A stretch of DNA of 64,000 nucleotides, from the NCBI RefSeq assembly GCF_003131205.1, contig NZ_QFFY01000003.1, positions 620,001 to 684,000 on the forward strand, in the 5' to 3' direction. The position numbers were made by a program, and so were the translations under genes. Under the pieces are notes generated by a model. The model was given only the letters and a program-made list of their open reading frames with translations. It did no database searches and was not told the origin of the DNA. The DNA is from Occallatibacter savannae (GTDB lineage: Bacteria; Acidobacteriota; Terriglobia; Terriglobales; Acidobacteriaceae). Below, piece after piece: positions 16,872 to 26,843 of this stretch (positions are counted from its first letter, which is position 1; each line of letters opens with the position of its first letter).

Positions 16872-19800
16872 CTAGAACTGATACTTCGCTGCGAGTTGCA
16901 GTTGGCGCATTGCGCCGGTTCCGCTGATTCTGCCGAATGTCGGCGACGTAAAGGTCATGTTGGGGTTGTTCCAATTCGGATGATTCAGCGCGTTGAACGC
17001 TTCAAAGCGAATCGAGAGCTGGTGCTTCTCGTTGTATGGCATCTGCAGGACTTTGTGCAGCGATGCGTCGAGATTCGTGACAGCCGGGCCGGTGAAGCTG
17101 CCTCGATGCGCACTGCCGAAAAAGCCGACCGGCGCAAGCTGGTATGCCGCCGGGTTCACCCAATCGTTGAGCGTGCGTGCGCTTCCCTCCAGGTAAGGAC
17201 TCTTGCCCGTTGCGTTGGGCCGGTCGTAGTTGCCGCCAGCGCCCTGAATGCTGGAGCGGTCAATCCCATCTTGAGGCGTCGCGATCGCTCCTGTCTGATG
17301 AGTAAAGATGCCTCCCAACTGCCAACCGCCCACAAGTGCGTTGACACCACGGTTGCTAACGCGAAGCAATTTGCCGGGACCAATCGGCAGCTCGTAGAGC
17401 GTTGAAATGACGATTCGATTCCTGACGTCAAACGCGGACAGGCCGTAGTCGCACCGCAGACAGCGATTGTCTTGCGGAAACAACGGATCGTTTCCCTGCA
17501 CTCGAACTCCGCTCGTCTCATCCAGAGATTTTGCCCATGTGTAGGAGCCGATCACGTTGAAGCCATTGCTGAAGCGGCGAGTCGCTTTCGCGCTGAGAGC
17601 GTTGTAGTTGCCGATGCCTTCATCGTGAACGTACTGAATACCGCCCATGTTTGCGAACGGAGTCCGGAACTTCACGGAAGTGCCGGTTCCGTTGGGAACA
17701 TATCCTGCCGGAGTGGCAATGTTGATATTTCTGAAGCCATACAGATGCTTGCTCTGTGCTCCCTGATAACCAAGCTCCACTGACCAGTTCTGCCCAAACT
17801 GCCGCTGCAGGTTCAACAGATACTGCTCCGCATAGGTCGTCTTGTGGGTCTTTGCCATCACAAAGGCCACCGTGGTTGGCGGGAGATTGGCGATTGCTCC
17901 GCCTCCAGCTCCGGGCGTTGCATTGCCCCACGACAGGGTGGAGGTGCCGTAGGGCGCAACCCCATTCGCGTTTGTATACGTAACGCGTCCCGCGATATTG
18001 CGCGCCATGTCGAAATAAGAGTTGCCGATGTCCTGGCTGTAGAAGATTCCGTATCCGACGCGAACAACCGTCGTTGCATTCGGCGAGAACGAGATGCCCA
18101 GCCGGGGTGCGAAGTTGTTGTACTGCGTATCCATTAAAGGACCATTGGGCAGCTTTCCATTGCTGCAAACCGGTGGCGGACCGTTGCCCACCGTACTCGC
18201 CGTCCAGCGAATAGCGAGGCCGTCGTAGACGTGATCCGGCGAGCAGTTACCTTGACGCACGTAATAGGGCCACTGATTCTGCTGATACGTCGTGCTGATC
18301 GCATAATGCGCGGGCAGAACCGGAATGCCAACGGTGAAGTTGTTGCCCAAGGTGTCATTCCAGGGTGGCGTAAGCTCGTATCTGAGGCCGGCATCGATCG
18401 TCAGCTTCGGCAGGATCTTGTAGGCGTCGTCTACGAATGCGGTCTGTACGTTTCGCACGTAGTTCGCATTGGCAACAGCTACCGCAACAGTAGATTGATA
18501 CAGATTTCCGAGAAGGAAGTCGGCCAGAGCATCGCCCCCTGAGAGCGGACTGCTTCCTGCGCCGGAGTTGAAAGCAGTGGCAATTGGCTGAGAACTGAAT
18601 TGCCCTCGCGAAAACTGGTTACCGAGTTGGTTGAACGTCTGTCTGTTGAACTCGTACCCCAGCCTGAGCGAGTGTTTAGCCTTCACCAATGAAACGTTGT
18701 CGACAATCTGCCATGACGGGTCGGTCACGACGTAGGGACCATCTCCGCCGCGATCTCCGAACCCGCTCCATATCTGCTTGAGCGGGTTCCCTGCCGCATT
18801 GCCGAACGATACGTCCGGAATGCCCCAGGTCGAGGCTGTGCCGCCGCTTAGACCCGGAATCTTCACCTCATCCACAACGTCATGCGTAAACGCCGACAGC
18901 AGACCCAGGGAATTATAGAAGTGCGTGTAGCCGAAGCGCGCTTCATTCACAATGTGCGGCGTCGCTGTCCACGTGTTCGAGCCCATGTACTGGTAGTAGT
19001 TGGTGATGATTTTGCTGCCCGCCCCAAGCAGGCCGGTTGAGACAATCTTTTCGTCGCCTGAGCTGTATCGAAACGAGTACTGCAGTTTCTGCGATTGCGC
19101 GAAGTCTCCACGCACCGTCAAGCTCTGCCGGTCCTGAGGAGAGGACGTACTGTAGGAGTAGTTGTTGTTGACCGAGCAGCTGGCGCCGGAGCATGTGTAC
19201 GCTGGAGCCGCTGGTGCGGTTCCGAGATACTTCAGGAGGGCCGTTGAGACCGGGCTCATCCTCGCAGCGGGAATCTTGTTGCCGGGGAATGGCTGCTTGC
19301 CTAATCCATTTGCATCGCCCGTAGCCGGGTCGTAGATGGTCACCGGGTGCACTCCGGTCGCATCCTGGTACGTGTAGCCGGAGAAGTCGCCGGCAGCCAG
19401 TGCAGCGGTGGGCACCACTGCCTGCCCCTGCCCTATCGATCGAATCTGTCTCCATTCGTCATCGACCATGAAGAACAACTTGTTCCGTGCGTCGAGGATT
19501 TTCGGAATTCGGATGGGACCATCGAGCTCGAACCCGTAGTCATTCCATTTGAATGGGAAGACTTTGGGAGGTGCGAGATTGTAGGGGAAAAAGTATGGAT
19601 CCGCGTCCACATAGTTGTTCCGTATGAATTCGTAAAGAGACCCGTGATACGCGTTTGTGCCAGCTTTGCTCACAACGTTTACCTGCGAAGCCTCGTGGCC
19701 GAACTCAGCTGAGTAGACGCCGGTCTGCACCTTGAACTCTTCAATACCGTCGACGGAGGGCAGCCCGACGTAGGTGTTGAAGTCAGGATCGGTATTATTC

Positions 19801-20450
19801 ACGCCATCGAGCGTGAAGTAGTCGAACATGATGCGATTGCCGCCGACCGAGATGGACTGACTGGCGCGTTCGCCGCCGAGCCGAGCTCCCGCCTGGCCCG
19901 CGTTCGGAGAGAGGGTGTTGGCATTTGATGCGAGCACCACCAGGCCCAGATAATTTCTGCCATTCAGCGGCAGCTCATTGACGGCCGCATTCTCCATCAC
20001 TGTTCCGAGTGTTGCGTTCTCCGCCTGCAGCAGTGCCCCGCTGGCCTGGACCTCAACCGACTCGGTGACCGCGCCCACTTCGAAGGGGAAATCAAGTCTG
20101 ATCGATTGCTGCACCTGGACCTGGACTGCATTGCTGGTGATTGTTTTGAACCCGGTCCGGCTGGCGCGAAGTTTGTAGGTTCCCACCGGAACTTCAGTGA
20201 ATGTGTAGTCTCCAGAGGCTGTGGTGACGGTCGACCGCTCCGCTCGGGTCTCAAGATTGGTCATCGATATAGCCGCCCCCGCCACAGCGGCTCCAGTCGA
20301 GTCGCTGACATGGCCGGAGATCGTTCCTGCAGTTTGAGCCTTCAGCAGAGGTGCGCATGCAAGCGCTACGGCCAGGGTGAAGAGACCAAGGCATTTCGCA
20401 ATTCGGCTGGCACGTACTTCCAAGTGTTTCTTAGAGGTCCAGAAAGACAC
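16872..20450 (-). CDS. TonB-dependent receptor, Oar-like
   Basis: About 1192 residues from a GTG at 20450; the frame stays open to an ATG at 20603, but that would put the signal peptide (AKCLGLFTLAVALACAPLL) about 80 residues inside, so the shorter form is preferred. No clear ribosome-binding site decides it. A carboxypeptidase-regulatory-like domain (TISGHVSDSTGAAVAGAAI) is followed by a plug with ELPLNGRNYLGLVVL and FDYFTLDGVNNTDPDF, and a barrel ending LQLAAKYQF. Substrate unknown. It belongs to a different subgroup from the receptors at 3004 and 26844, as it has the LPLNGRN motif they lack. It is transcribed away from the membrane-bound regulator-like gene at 20827, with about 376 bases of shared upstream region. 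Confidence 0.92.
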   Translation of the reverse strand: MSFWTSKKHLEVRASRIAKCLGLFTLAVALACAPLLKAQTAGTISGHVSDSTGAAVAGAAISMTNLETRAERSTVTTASGDYTFTEVPVGTYKLRASRTGFKTITSNAVQVQVQQSIRLDFPFEVGAVTESVEVQASGALLQAENATLGTVMENAAVNELPLNGRNYLGLVVLASNANTLSPNAGQAGARLGGERASQSISVGGNRIMFDYFTLDGVNNTDPDFNTYVGLPSVDGIEEFKVQTGVYSAEFGHEASQVNVVSKAGTNAYHGSLYEFIRNNYVDADPYFFPYNLAPPKVFPFKWNDYGFELDGPIRIPKILDARNKLFFMVDDEWRQIRSIGQGQAVVPTAALAAGDFSGYTYQDATGVHPVTIYDPATGDANGLGKQPFPGNKIPAARMSPVSTALLKYLGTAPAAPAYTCSGASCSVNNNYSYSTSSPQDRQSLTVRGDFAQSQKLQYSFRYSSGDEKIVSTGLLGAGSKIITNYYQYMGSNTWTATPHIVNEARFGYTHFYNSLGLLSAFTHDVVDEVKIPGLSGGTASTWGIPDVSFGNAAGNPLKQIWSGFGDRGGDGPYVVTDPSWQIVDNVSLVKAKHSLRLGYEFNRQTFNQLGNQFSRGQFSSQPIATAFNSGAGSSPLSGGDALADFLLGNLYQSTVAVAVANANYVRNVQTAFVDDAYKILPKLTIDAGLRYELTPPWNDTLGNNFTVGIPVLPAHYAISTTYQQNQWPYYVRQGNCSPDHVYDGLAIRWTASTVGNGPPPVCSNGKLPNGPLMDTQYNNFAPRLGISFSPNATTVVRVGYGIFYSQDIGNSYFDMARNIAGRVTYTNANGVAPYGTSTLSWGNATPGAGGGAIANLPPTTVAFVMAKTHKTTYAEQYLLNLQRQFGQNWSVELGYQGAQSKHLYGFRNINIATPAGYVPNGTGTSVKFRTPFANMGGIQYVHDEGIGNYNALSAKATRRFSNGFNVIGSYTWAKSLDETSGVRVQGNDPLFPQDNRCLRCDYGLSAFDVRNRIVISTLYELPIGPGKLLRVSNRGVNALVGGWQLGGIFTHQTGAIATPQDGIDRSSIQGAGGNYDRPNATGKSPYLEGSARTLNDWVNPAAYQLAPVGFFGSAHRGSFTGPAVTNLDASLHKVLQMPYNEKHQLSIRFEAFNALNHPNWNNPNMTFTSPTFGRISGTGAMRQLQLAAKYQF

Positions 20451-20826
20451 GGCGGATTGAGTAAGTCGAATGATGCTCTGCGCGAAAAATTCCGAGACGG
20501 TATCGAGAATGTGGTGGCTCACTGCTGGTTGACCTCCGGGTTGAATGCAGCCTGTTCGGTTCGGGCATTTCGTTTTTTCGGCAGTGCCCCGGGGGAAGCT
20601 CATCGGGAAGTCCGTGTTCTGTGGTCAACCGAACACGGAATCGCTGCGCGAACTGTGTGCAGGTGCAAGAAGACCTTTGCGCAGGAATGAAATACAAGGT
20701 TCAGTCGGGTACAGTTCAGGGCTGATGCAGCTAAGATTCTGCTTGTCAGTGCCTTAGGGCGGAGGTACAGTACTGTGGACGACCGCCTGAGCTGGCCGGC
20801 GTACCTCAATCCCCGGGGTCTTCCCT

Positions 20827-22155
20827 ATGCGCACGACCGATGCGGTTTCTTCCGGTGAAGTCGAACGGCAGGAGTCGCATCGCGCCGATCCGCACGAAGT
20901 TGAGCAAACGCTTTCTGCCATTTTGCAAAGTGCCCCTTTTCGCTCAGCCAAGCAGATGCAGAAGCTCCTCCGGTTCATCGTGTCGGAAACTCTCGCTGGG
21001 CACTCCGAGATGCTGAAGGAGCGCAGCATCGGTTCTCACCTTTTTGATAAGCGTCCGGATTACGACACCAATAGCGACCCGGTCGTTCGCCTGCGCGTCG
21101 CGGAGCTTCGAAAGCGCCTCGCCCTCTACTACCAGGGCTCGCCCGACGAAACGATCCTCATCAATATCCCGTCCGGTTCATTCCGGGCGGTGTTCGAACG
21201 GCCAGGAAAGCGTCCTGGTCCGCTCCCATCGGATCCTCTCAACGGCCCCGAGACTCCCTTTCCGTTGATCCTTCCCACCGTCTCTGCAACCGAAAGCGTC
21301 ACTGGGAAAGCGGTCGAGAAAACATCGTCGTCAAGGTTCCACTGGAAGCCCTGGGCGGCAGCAGCATGTGTGCTGGCGATGCTGTTGATCGGACTTTTCC
21401 GCTATTCACGTTCTCCAGAAGACCGAGCATTCGAGAAGTTCTGGGCACCTGTCCTGGAAAACTCTCGGACAGTGTTGATCGGAATCGGCAACAATCCGAT
21501 TTACGAGCTTTCCAACGCAGGAGAGGATGCGTACTACCGGGACCACCCCAAAACGCGATTTCAGGAGATGGGGCATCACTCCTATCTTCCTCTCGCTCCA
21601 GGCGAATCGATTGACAGCCAATATCTCCACCCGGCGGCGAACACCTATCTCACGATCGGCGATGTGGGCGCGCTGTCGGACATCGAGTACATCCTCGCGC
21701 AACAGCACATTAAGATCGACGTTCGATTTGTGAATGACCTGACCTACGGAGACTTGCGCCAGAATCCGACCGTCCTTATCGGTGCGCACAACAACGTCTG
21801 GACGCTGAACATGACCGAAGATCTTCGCTTCGGGTTCCAGGGGCATAGCACGATCATCGACCGCTTCTCCCCCGCAAAGCAGTGGACCGCCAATGCAGAT
21901 CGCTCTGAGACGTACGCGATCGCAGCTCGGCTCCTGAATCAATGGAACGGCAAAGTCGTCGTCGTCCTCGGGGGCGTGGGCTATGCGGCCACGCGGGCGG
22001 CGGGAGATTTCATCGCCGATCCGCAGTCCATCGCACAAATGGCAAAGTCTCTCCCAAAGGACTGGGAGAAAAAGAACATCGAACTCGTGCTGCATACGAC
22101 CGTGAAGAACCAGGTTCCCGGTCCCGCGGAGATCGTCGCTGTCTATTCCTGGTAG
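20827..22155 (+). CDS. Membrane-anchored protein with putative DNA-binding-like N-terminal domain
   Basis: 442 residues. Residues about 20-115 (FRSAKQMQKLLRFIVSETL, then LKERSIGSHLFDKRPDYDTN and DPVVRLRVAELRKRLALYY) form a conserved N-terminal unit that I know from many acidobacterial membrane proteins, where it resembles a winged-helix or transcriptional-regulator-like domain; its DNA binding is not proven. A Pro/Ser-rich linker leads to one membrane helix (WAAAACVLAMLLIGLF, about 178-195). The remaining 240 residues lie outside, contain NSRTVLIGIGNNPIYELS and VVVVLGGVGYAATRAAGDF, and I cannot assign them to a family. The layout is that of a one-component sensor controlling neighbours, here probably the divergent TonB receptor (inference). 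Confidence 0.75.
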   Translation: MRTTDAVSSGEVERQESHRADPHEVEQTLSAILQSAPFRSAKQMQKLLRFIVSETLAGHSEMLKERSIGSHLFDKRPDYDTNSDPVVRLRVAELRKRLALYYQGSPDETILINIPSGSFRAVFERPGKRPGPLPSDPLNGPETPFPLILPTVSATESVTGKAVEKTSSSRFHWKPWAAAACVLAMLLIGLFRYSRSPEDRAFEKFWAPVLENSRTVLIGIGNNPIYELSNAGEDAYYRDHPKTRFQEMGHHSYLPLAPGESIDSQYLHPAANTYLTIGDVGALSDIEYILAQQHIKIDVRFVNDLTYGDLRQNPTVLIGAHNNVWTLNMTEDLRFGFQGHSTIIDRFSPAKQWTANADRSETYAIAARLLNQWNGKVVVVLGGVGYAATRAAGDFIADPQSIAQMAKSLPKDWEKKNIELVLHTTVKNQVPGPAEIVAVYSW

Positions 22156-22173
22156 CGCCGCCGACAGCAATCT

Positions 22174-24306
22174 CTAAACAACGCTGAACTGATACAAACT
22201 AACGCTGATTTTAGGAATACGCAGAGGGCCGGCAAGCTGCCGCCCACCATGCTCTGCAATCTCAAGGGCAGTTTTCTTCTCCGCGTCGTTCGATGCGTCC
22301 AGAGTTGGCGCGGCAATCTGCCACAGCTTGCCCTCACCCCGCAACTTCACTCCCATGATTTGGGGCGACAAGCTCTTTTCCTCTTCCGTGGGGTTCACCA
22401 CCGACAGGTAGAACGTTCTTCGATCGTGCGACAGAGCCGCGAGCACATCCAGTGGATAGGTTGCGCTGCCTGTTGGATGCGTTGGGATGTCGACCATCGG
22501 CGTGCCTATCATTGGTTTCTGGGGCGAATTCCCGCTCAGCTCCACAGGAGTGGCGTTGCCAAAATGAGTGGCAAACAACTTCATCACCAGCCCTTCCACA
22601 GACAGGCCTACGGCTTCTCCGGTTTTGTCTATCAAAGCAGTGAAAAGCCCACCGGTGGGGCAACTGGCACCCACCATGTCTGAATGACGAAAGAGTTCGT
22701 GAAGAAGCAGAGCGTAGGAAAGCGGCCCTACCATTCCGGTGCCCATGTGCGGCTTGCCATCCGTCGATCGAAAGCGCACGCCCCACTCGTCGAAGATGAA
22801 CTTGATGTCTTTATCTTTCAGAGCCGGAATCTTGTCCCGGTAGTGCTGCCACGCCTCGAAAGCTTCTCCGACGCGATTCGCCAGTCGCCGCGTTCTGAAC
22901 TGCACTTCATCGTGCGCTTCAACAAACTGTTGCTTTTCCGGATCGAACACAAGATCTGGGTATGCGTAGGTGTGCTCGGAGACATAGTCGACGTGGTCAG
23001 CGCATTTTTCCAGCAGCCATCCGTCCCAGTCGCTCACACTTCCATACTCGAAGGGGAGCTTCTCCGCGATCGGAGGCTCCCAGATGCTTGGAAAGAAGTT
23101 GCCTTTCTTCTCCGCCCCATCGATGGACTTCTCGGCGATGCTTGCGCCGGAGAGAGTTACCTTTATGCGCGGATCCACCTTCTTCATCGCTTCAACAATC
23201 GTGTTGTGCTTTGCCCAATACTGATCCAGCGACATGTGTCCGTACTGCCAGGGCCCGTACATCTCGTTTCCGATACACCACAGGCGAATGTTGAACGGCG
23301 CAGGGTGGCCGTGCTCTGCGCGCAGCTTGCCCAGCCGCGTGCTGGGCGATGAATTGCAATACTCCACCTCGTCAGCTGCCGACTGTGCGTCGCCAAATCC
23401 AGAGTTGATGGTCAGGTAAGGTTCCGCTCCAAGCAAACGGCAGAATGCCATGAACTCATGAAGTCCAACATCATTGGGCTCTACCCGGTCAGACCACATG
23501 GCCTGCAGGCGCGGAGGGCGCTTGTCAGTATCTCCAATGCCGTCCCGCCAATCGTACGTAGAGACGAAGTTGCCTCCAGGCCACTTCGCCATCTTGAAAC
23601 CAGCTTCCTTATAGAGCCGGATCATGCCTGCATGAAAGCCCTCCACGTTGTCCGCGGGCATCAGCAAGACTGTCCCGACGGTGAACGTGCCCGTACCTGT
23701 GCCGAGAATTTCCAGGCGCGCGTCCTCAGCATCCGTCTTCGGCTCGAACTTGAATGCGTGCTTTTGATACTCTCGCGACAACGTCGTGATGGTTACAGCC
23801 TGCGAGTCGTCTGCGCCTGCTCCCCACATGAGCCGAACCAGCACTTTCGCAGTTGGATCACCGGCGAGGTAGACCCGTCCGACGTAGCTCTTGCCGCCCT
23901 TTACGCGCAGCTTCCCCTGGCGAATTCCGCGCGGCTCGGTTCCAGCCAGCCTGATGCGTGGACTATGCTTGCCCACGAACGGATGCTTGCTGTCCATCTC
24001 AACCGCGTCCACGGGACCCACCGGTTTGAACGGCTCTCCCGCAAAGCGGCGGAAGAATGGGTTCACTGGCGGCGGTTCCGCATTTGTGATCGCATTCGCA
24101 AACTTGCGGTCTGTCAGCATCTCCGCCCAGACCCGCGTTGTTGCCGGCTCCATGTATCCGCCGAAGATCAATGGCGTAATCGGTTCGCCGAGCCTCGAAG
24201 CATCGATCGCGACTTGTATTTCCGGACTCAAAGCAAGCGCATGCGCGCGCCGGCCAAGCATCGTCGCGCCTGCAATCGATGCAGCTACAAACTCACGTCG
24301 ATTCAT
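22174..24306 (-). CDS. Exported GH51-type alpha-L-arabinofuranosidase
   Basis: 710 residues. The ATG follows GGGAG by about 11 bases. The N-terminus carries a Tat-like signal (NRREFVAASIAGATML). GH51 features: ITPLIFGGYMEP at the start of the catalytic region, acid/base Glu348 in WCIGNEMYGPWQ, nucleophile Glu507 in FIFDEWGVRFR, plus a C-terminal beta-domain. Residues about 100-190 form a carbohydrate-binding-like insert. The enzyme removes terminal alpha-L-arabinofuranosyl groups from arabinoxylan, arabinan or related glycans, in the periplasm or outside. It is last in a minus-strand run after the RraA-like gene (37 bases) and the broken enolase-superfamily gene, so the run looks like a pentose or sugar-acid utilisation unit. 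Confidence 0.9.
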   Translation of the reverse strand: MNRREFVAASIAGATMLGRRAHALALSPEIQVAIDASRLGEPITPLIFGGYMEPATTRVWAEMLTDRKFANAITNAEPPPVNPFFRRFAGEPFKPVGPVDAVEMDSKHPFVGKHSPRIRLAGTEPRGIRQGKLRVKGGKSYVGRVYLAGDPTAKVLVRLMWGAGADDSQAVTITTLSREYQKHAFKFEPKTDAEDARLEILGTGTGTFTVGTVLLMPADNVEGFHAGMIRLYKEAGFKMAKWPGGNFVSTYDWRDGIGDTDKRPPRLQAMWSDRVEPNDVGLHEFMAFCRLLGAEPYLTINSGFGDAQSAADEVEYCNSSPSTRLGKLRAEHGHPAPFNIRLWCIGNEMYGPWQYGHMSLDQYWAKHNTIVEAMKKVDPRIKVTLSGASIAEKSIDGAEKKGNFFPSIWEPPIAEKLPFEYGSVSDWDGWLLEKCADHVDYVSEHTYAYPDLVFDPEKQQFVEAHDEVQFRTRRLANRVGEAFEAWQHYRDKIPALKDKDIKFIFDEWGVRFRSTDGKPHMGTGMVGPLSYALLLHELFRHSDMVGASCPTGGLFTALIDKTGEAVGLSVEGLVMKLFATHFGNATPVELSGNSPQKPMIGTPMVDIPTHPTGSATYPLDVLAALSHDRRTFYLSVVNPTEEEKSLSPQIMGVKLRGEGKLWQIAAPTLDASNDAEKKTALEIAEHGGRQLAGPLRIPKISVSLYQFSVV

Positions 24307-24343
24307 TGGGTTGCTTTCTCCCTGACCTGCCGCGTCTCAAGAC

Positions 24344-25312
24344 CTAGTCTGCCACCTGATGCTCGTTCAGAATCTCGTCGACTGTAGACTGCGGCACGGG
24401 CAAATGCCCTCGATTCTCCTTCAGCCACTGGTGAAAATCCTTCTCGATCTCCGCGGACCATTTGGCGTCGATCTGTCCAGCCGTGTACTTCTTCTCCTTC
24501 AACCGCTGGTGACCGAACATGTCCTGCAGATGAGTCCGCTCTGAATACTTCACAACCTTCTCAGCCACCTGCGGAGGGATGAAGAGCACTCCTCCGTTGC
24601 GGCCGAGAATCACATCTCCCGGCATCACCAGCGCATGACCGACCCTCGTGGGACCATTGATGCCCACCATTGTTGAGTTGAGGCGCGCACCGCTCGAGAG
24701 CGTTCCGAAGTGATGCGAAGGATCGTAACTGCGTACAAAAGATACGAAGTTCGGCAGCTCATTCAGGCCGTTGATATCCCGCACAGCGCCGTCGTAAACA
24801 ATGCCGTTTCCCGATCGCGCATAGATCGCGTTTCCCACATTGTCGCCAATGGATGGCCCATCAACCTTCAGACCAAAATGATCGGCAACATACACGTCGC
24901 GGGGCTGCAGCATGTCCACAGGCCACGCGTTTGTGGCGCCCTTGCGGTTGTCGAGTTTTCCCTGATCTTCAACAACCTTCTGCACGTCGGGCCGGCCCGG
25001 CATCCACATCGCCGTGAGTGCCCGCCCCACGAGTACCTGATCGGGATGTATGCAGTACCACCCATCCTCGTACTGGTGATTGAAGCCCGCAGAACGCAGA
25101 GTCGCCCATGCTTCTTCGAGAGTCACGTTCTTCATACGATCCAGAATGTCGTCGGGAACTTTGGGGCGGCCGTCGGCGAATCGTTCCCCATGCCAGTCAG
25201 GCGTGTATTTGATCACGTCTTCTCGCGTGAAAAAGCCCTGCTGTGCCGACGCAGGACAAGCAAAACTCAGGATCGCTGCTCCGGTAAGTATGCTCGCAAT
25301 AAGGTTCCGCAT
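24344..25312 (-). CDS. Exported RraA-like family protein
   Basis: 322 residues, ATG with AAAGGACAG upstream. A clear signal peptide (LIASILTGAAILSFACPASA) precedes an RraA/HMG-aldolase-like fold: GDNVGNAIYARSGNGIVYDG, AVRDINGL (the GxxRD-type active-site loop of this family), PGDVILGRNGGVLFIPP and a C-terminal helical tail. Family members act as 4-hydroxy-4-methyl-2-oxoglutarate aldolases or bind RNase E and are normally cytoplasmic; an export signal is unusual. Position between a GH51 enzyme and an enolase-superfamily relic suggests an aldolase or lyase acting on sugar acids (inference). The start is well supported by the signal peptide, so the export signal is unlikely to be an annotation artefact. 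Confidence 0.82.
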   Translation of the reverse strand: MRNLIASILTGAAILSFACPASAQQGFFTREDVIKYTPDWHGERFADGRPKVPDDILDRMKNVTLEEAWATLRSAGFNHQYEDGWYCIHPDQVLVGRALTAMWMPGRPDVQKVVEDQGKLDNRKGATNAWPVDMLQPRDVYVADHFGLKVDGPSIGDNVGNAIYARSGNGIVYDGAVRDINGLNELPNFVSFVRSYDPSHHFGTLSSGARLNSTMVGINGPTRVGHALVMPGDVILGRNGGVLFIPPQVAEKVVKYSERTHLQDMFGHQRLKEKKYTAGQIDAKWSAEIEKDFHQWLKENRGHLPVPQSTVDEILNEHQVAD

Positions 25313-25348
25313 CTGCTGTCCTTTTGGTGACCAGGTGGAGGCTGGGAT

Positions 25349-25882
25349 TTACTTCTCAGCTTCGAACCACGGCGTACCAGGTATCTGCGCCTTCCTGGCG
25401 ACTTCCTCATTCATCTCGACGCCCAACCCGGGGCGATCCGGCGGTGTCACGTAGCCGTTCACGATGATCTCGCCTTCTTTCACCCAGGACTTCCAGAGGT
25501 CGGTGTGGTTGATCCAATGCCACTCGCAGGCAAGGAAGTTCGGATACGTCGTGCACGCATGCGCCGTTGCCATCACTCCGATCGGCGACACGACGCAATG
25601 CGGGGCAACCGGCAAGTAGTATGCCTGTGCCATGTTCGCCACCTTCTGCGCCTCCGCAAGCCCGCCTACCTTTTGGAAGTCCGGCTGGATAATATCGACA
25701 GCCCTCTTTTCGAGCAGCTCCCGGTATCCCCATCGCATGTAGAGGTTCTCTCCGCACGCAATCGGCGTCGAAGTCGAGTGGCGGATATCGGCCATTGCGT
25801 CGACGTCCTCAGCTGGCGCCCTATGCCGTCGCGGTACTTGAGATCCGCGCCCAGTAACTCTGGCGAGGCATGCGCTTCGCAC
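25349..25882 (-). pseudogene. Mandelate racemase/enolase-superfamily gene with internal deletion
   Basis: The last 160 or so residues (from PAEDVDAMADIRHSTSTPIA through GENLYMRWGYRELL, DIIQPDFQKVGGLAEAQKVA and PVAPHCVVSPIGVMATAHAC) are the C-terminal half of an enolase-superfamily barrel resembling sugar-acid dehydratases; family members are about 400 residues. Directly upstream, in another frame, PELLGADLKYRDGIG (about 25817-25863) resembles the region before the barrel. So roughly 150-200 residues, including the catalytic Lys strand and the first metal ligands, are missing at a junction near 25817, with a frame change. Full start and promoter are not seen. It cannot encode an active enzyme as it stands. 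It precedes the RraA-like and GH51 genes on the same strand. Confidence 0.75.
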
Positions 25883-26843
25883 GGTTATGGTAAGCCTGCG
25901 GTGCGGACCTGCACAGACACGGACACGACACTCGCCTTCCGTAAAAATCAGATCTTGGTTTCTGTCGAGGACAACTATAGTTGCGCCGTTCTGGAGAGTA
26001 GAAAAGTTCTACCTCTTACCGATCCCAACGGCGCTTTGCAAAGTACCCTGGATCACCCACTGACATCTGCGTCGATAACCGAGCTCAGTGCTTGTCCTCT
26101 GCGCCCTGTTCCTCTCATTCGCAGACCGGCTGATCGTCGGCAACGGAACTGCTGGTATAGCCGCTTCAACGACCGCGGGCAGTGCGGCGGCGTAAGGCCG
26201 GCGAAGCGCCGTCCAGCTCGCGCGGAAGCGAATTGAACTGACCTCCAGCCAAAACGCCGTTGTCCTCTCCATCGCTCCGAATCCCGCCTCGACGGAAACG
26301 TTTTCCCTTCGAAGTGAACCCAACGATAGGGCAACCACCTTATTGTGTCGACTAGTGATAAATGGCGTTTTTAGGGCCTCTTTCTCCGCCAGAGCCTCCC
26401 GTCCCAAATGTGAGTTTCTCGTTGACAACCGTTGTGCGATGGCAGCAGAATGGCGCGCTAAGGAAACGATTGCTGTAAATCGCCTGGCCGAACTTGGCGA
26501 GGAGAAACCACTTCCCGCGAAATCTGCCTCCACGGGGGCGATCGCGCAAAGAGGAGAACGAGCACTTCCCCGATCTTCCCCGAGGCTGAGAATTTCGGAT
26601 CCCATGCATTAGTAGGGCTTCGAGCGAACTGCAGTTTCGCAGTTGCGCTCGTCTTAAAGGGAGATTCCGCTAAGGAATCCGCATTCAAGTAGCGTGACAC
26701 CCATTTGGATCCGCAGCCGCAGTTGGTATTCCAGGGCAGTTTCAGAGTATTGAGCGCTTCTGGCTTCTCAGTTGGTTCCTGTGCTGATGAGAGGCGAAAT
26801 CACCTCATCTCAACGAAGTAAGCGTTTACTCAGGAGTCCAGAT
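25883..26843. other. Gene-poor region upstream of TonB receptor
   Basis: About 960 bases. Several frames stay open (one minus-strand frame for 198 codons at 26009-26605), but none shows a recognisable family, sensible start or typical composition. The region probably contains decayed sequence linked to the truncated enolase-superfamily gene, plus the receptor promoter. The ribosome-binding site AGGAG lies seven bases before the receptor ATG at 26844. Confidence 0.5.
26621..26651. other. Hairpin upstream of TonB receptor
   Basis: CGAGCG-AACTGC pairs with GCAGTT-G-CGCTCG (one bulged G), a 12-bp stem with a short loop, followed by TCTTAAAG. It could be a terminator of a lost gene or a leader structure about 190 bases ahead of the receptor start. 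Confidence 0.4.

Noticed and set aside
16670..17405. Plus-strand frames after the aminotransferase
   Set aside because: They arise from the tRNA relic (the RGESNP pattern is a known artefact of antisense tRNA 3' ends) and the antisense of the TonB receptor.
26009..26605. 198-codon minus-strand frame in the gene-poor region
   Set aside because: No recognisable family, domain or start signal; composition looks like random GC-rich sequence.
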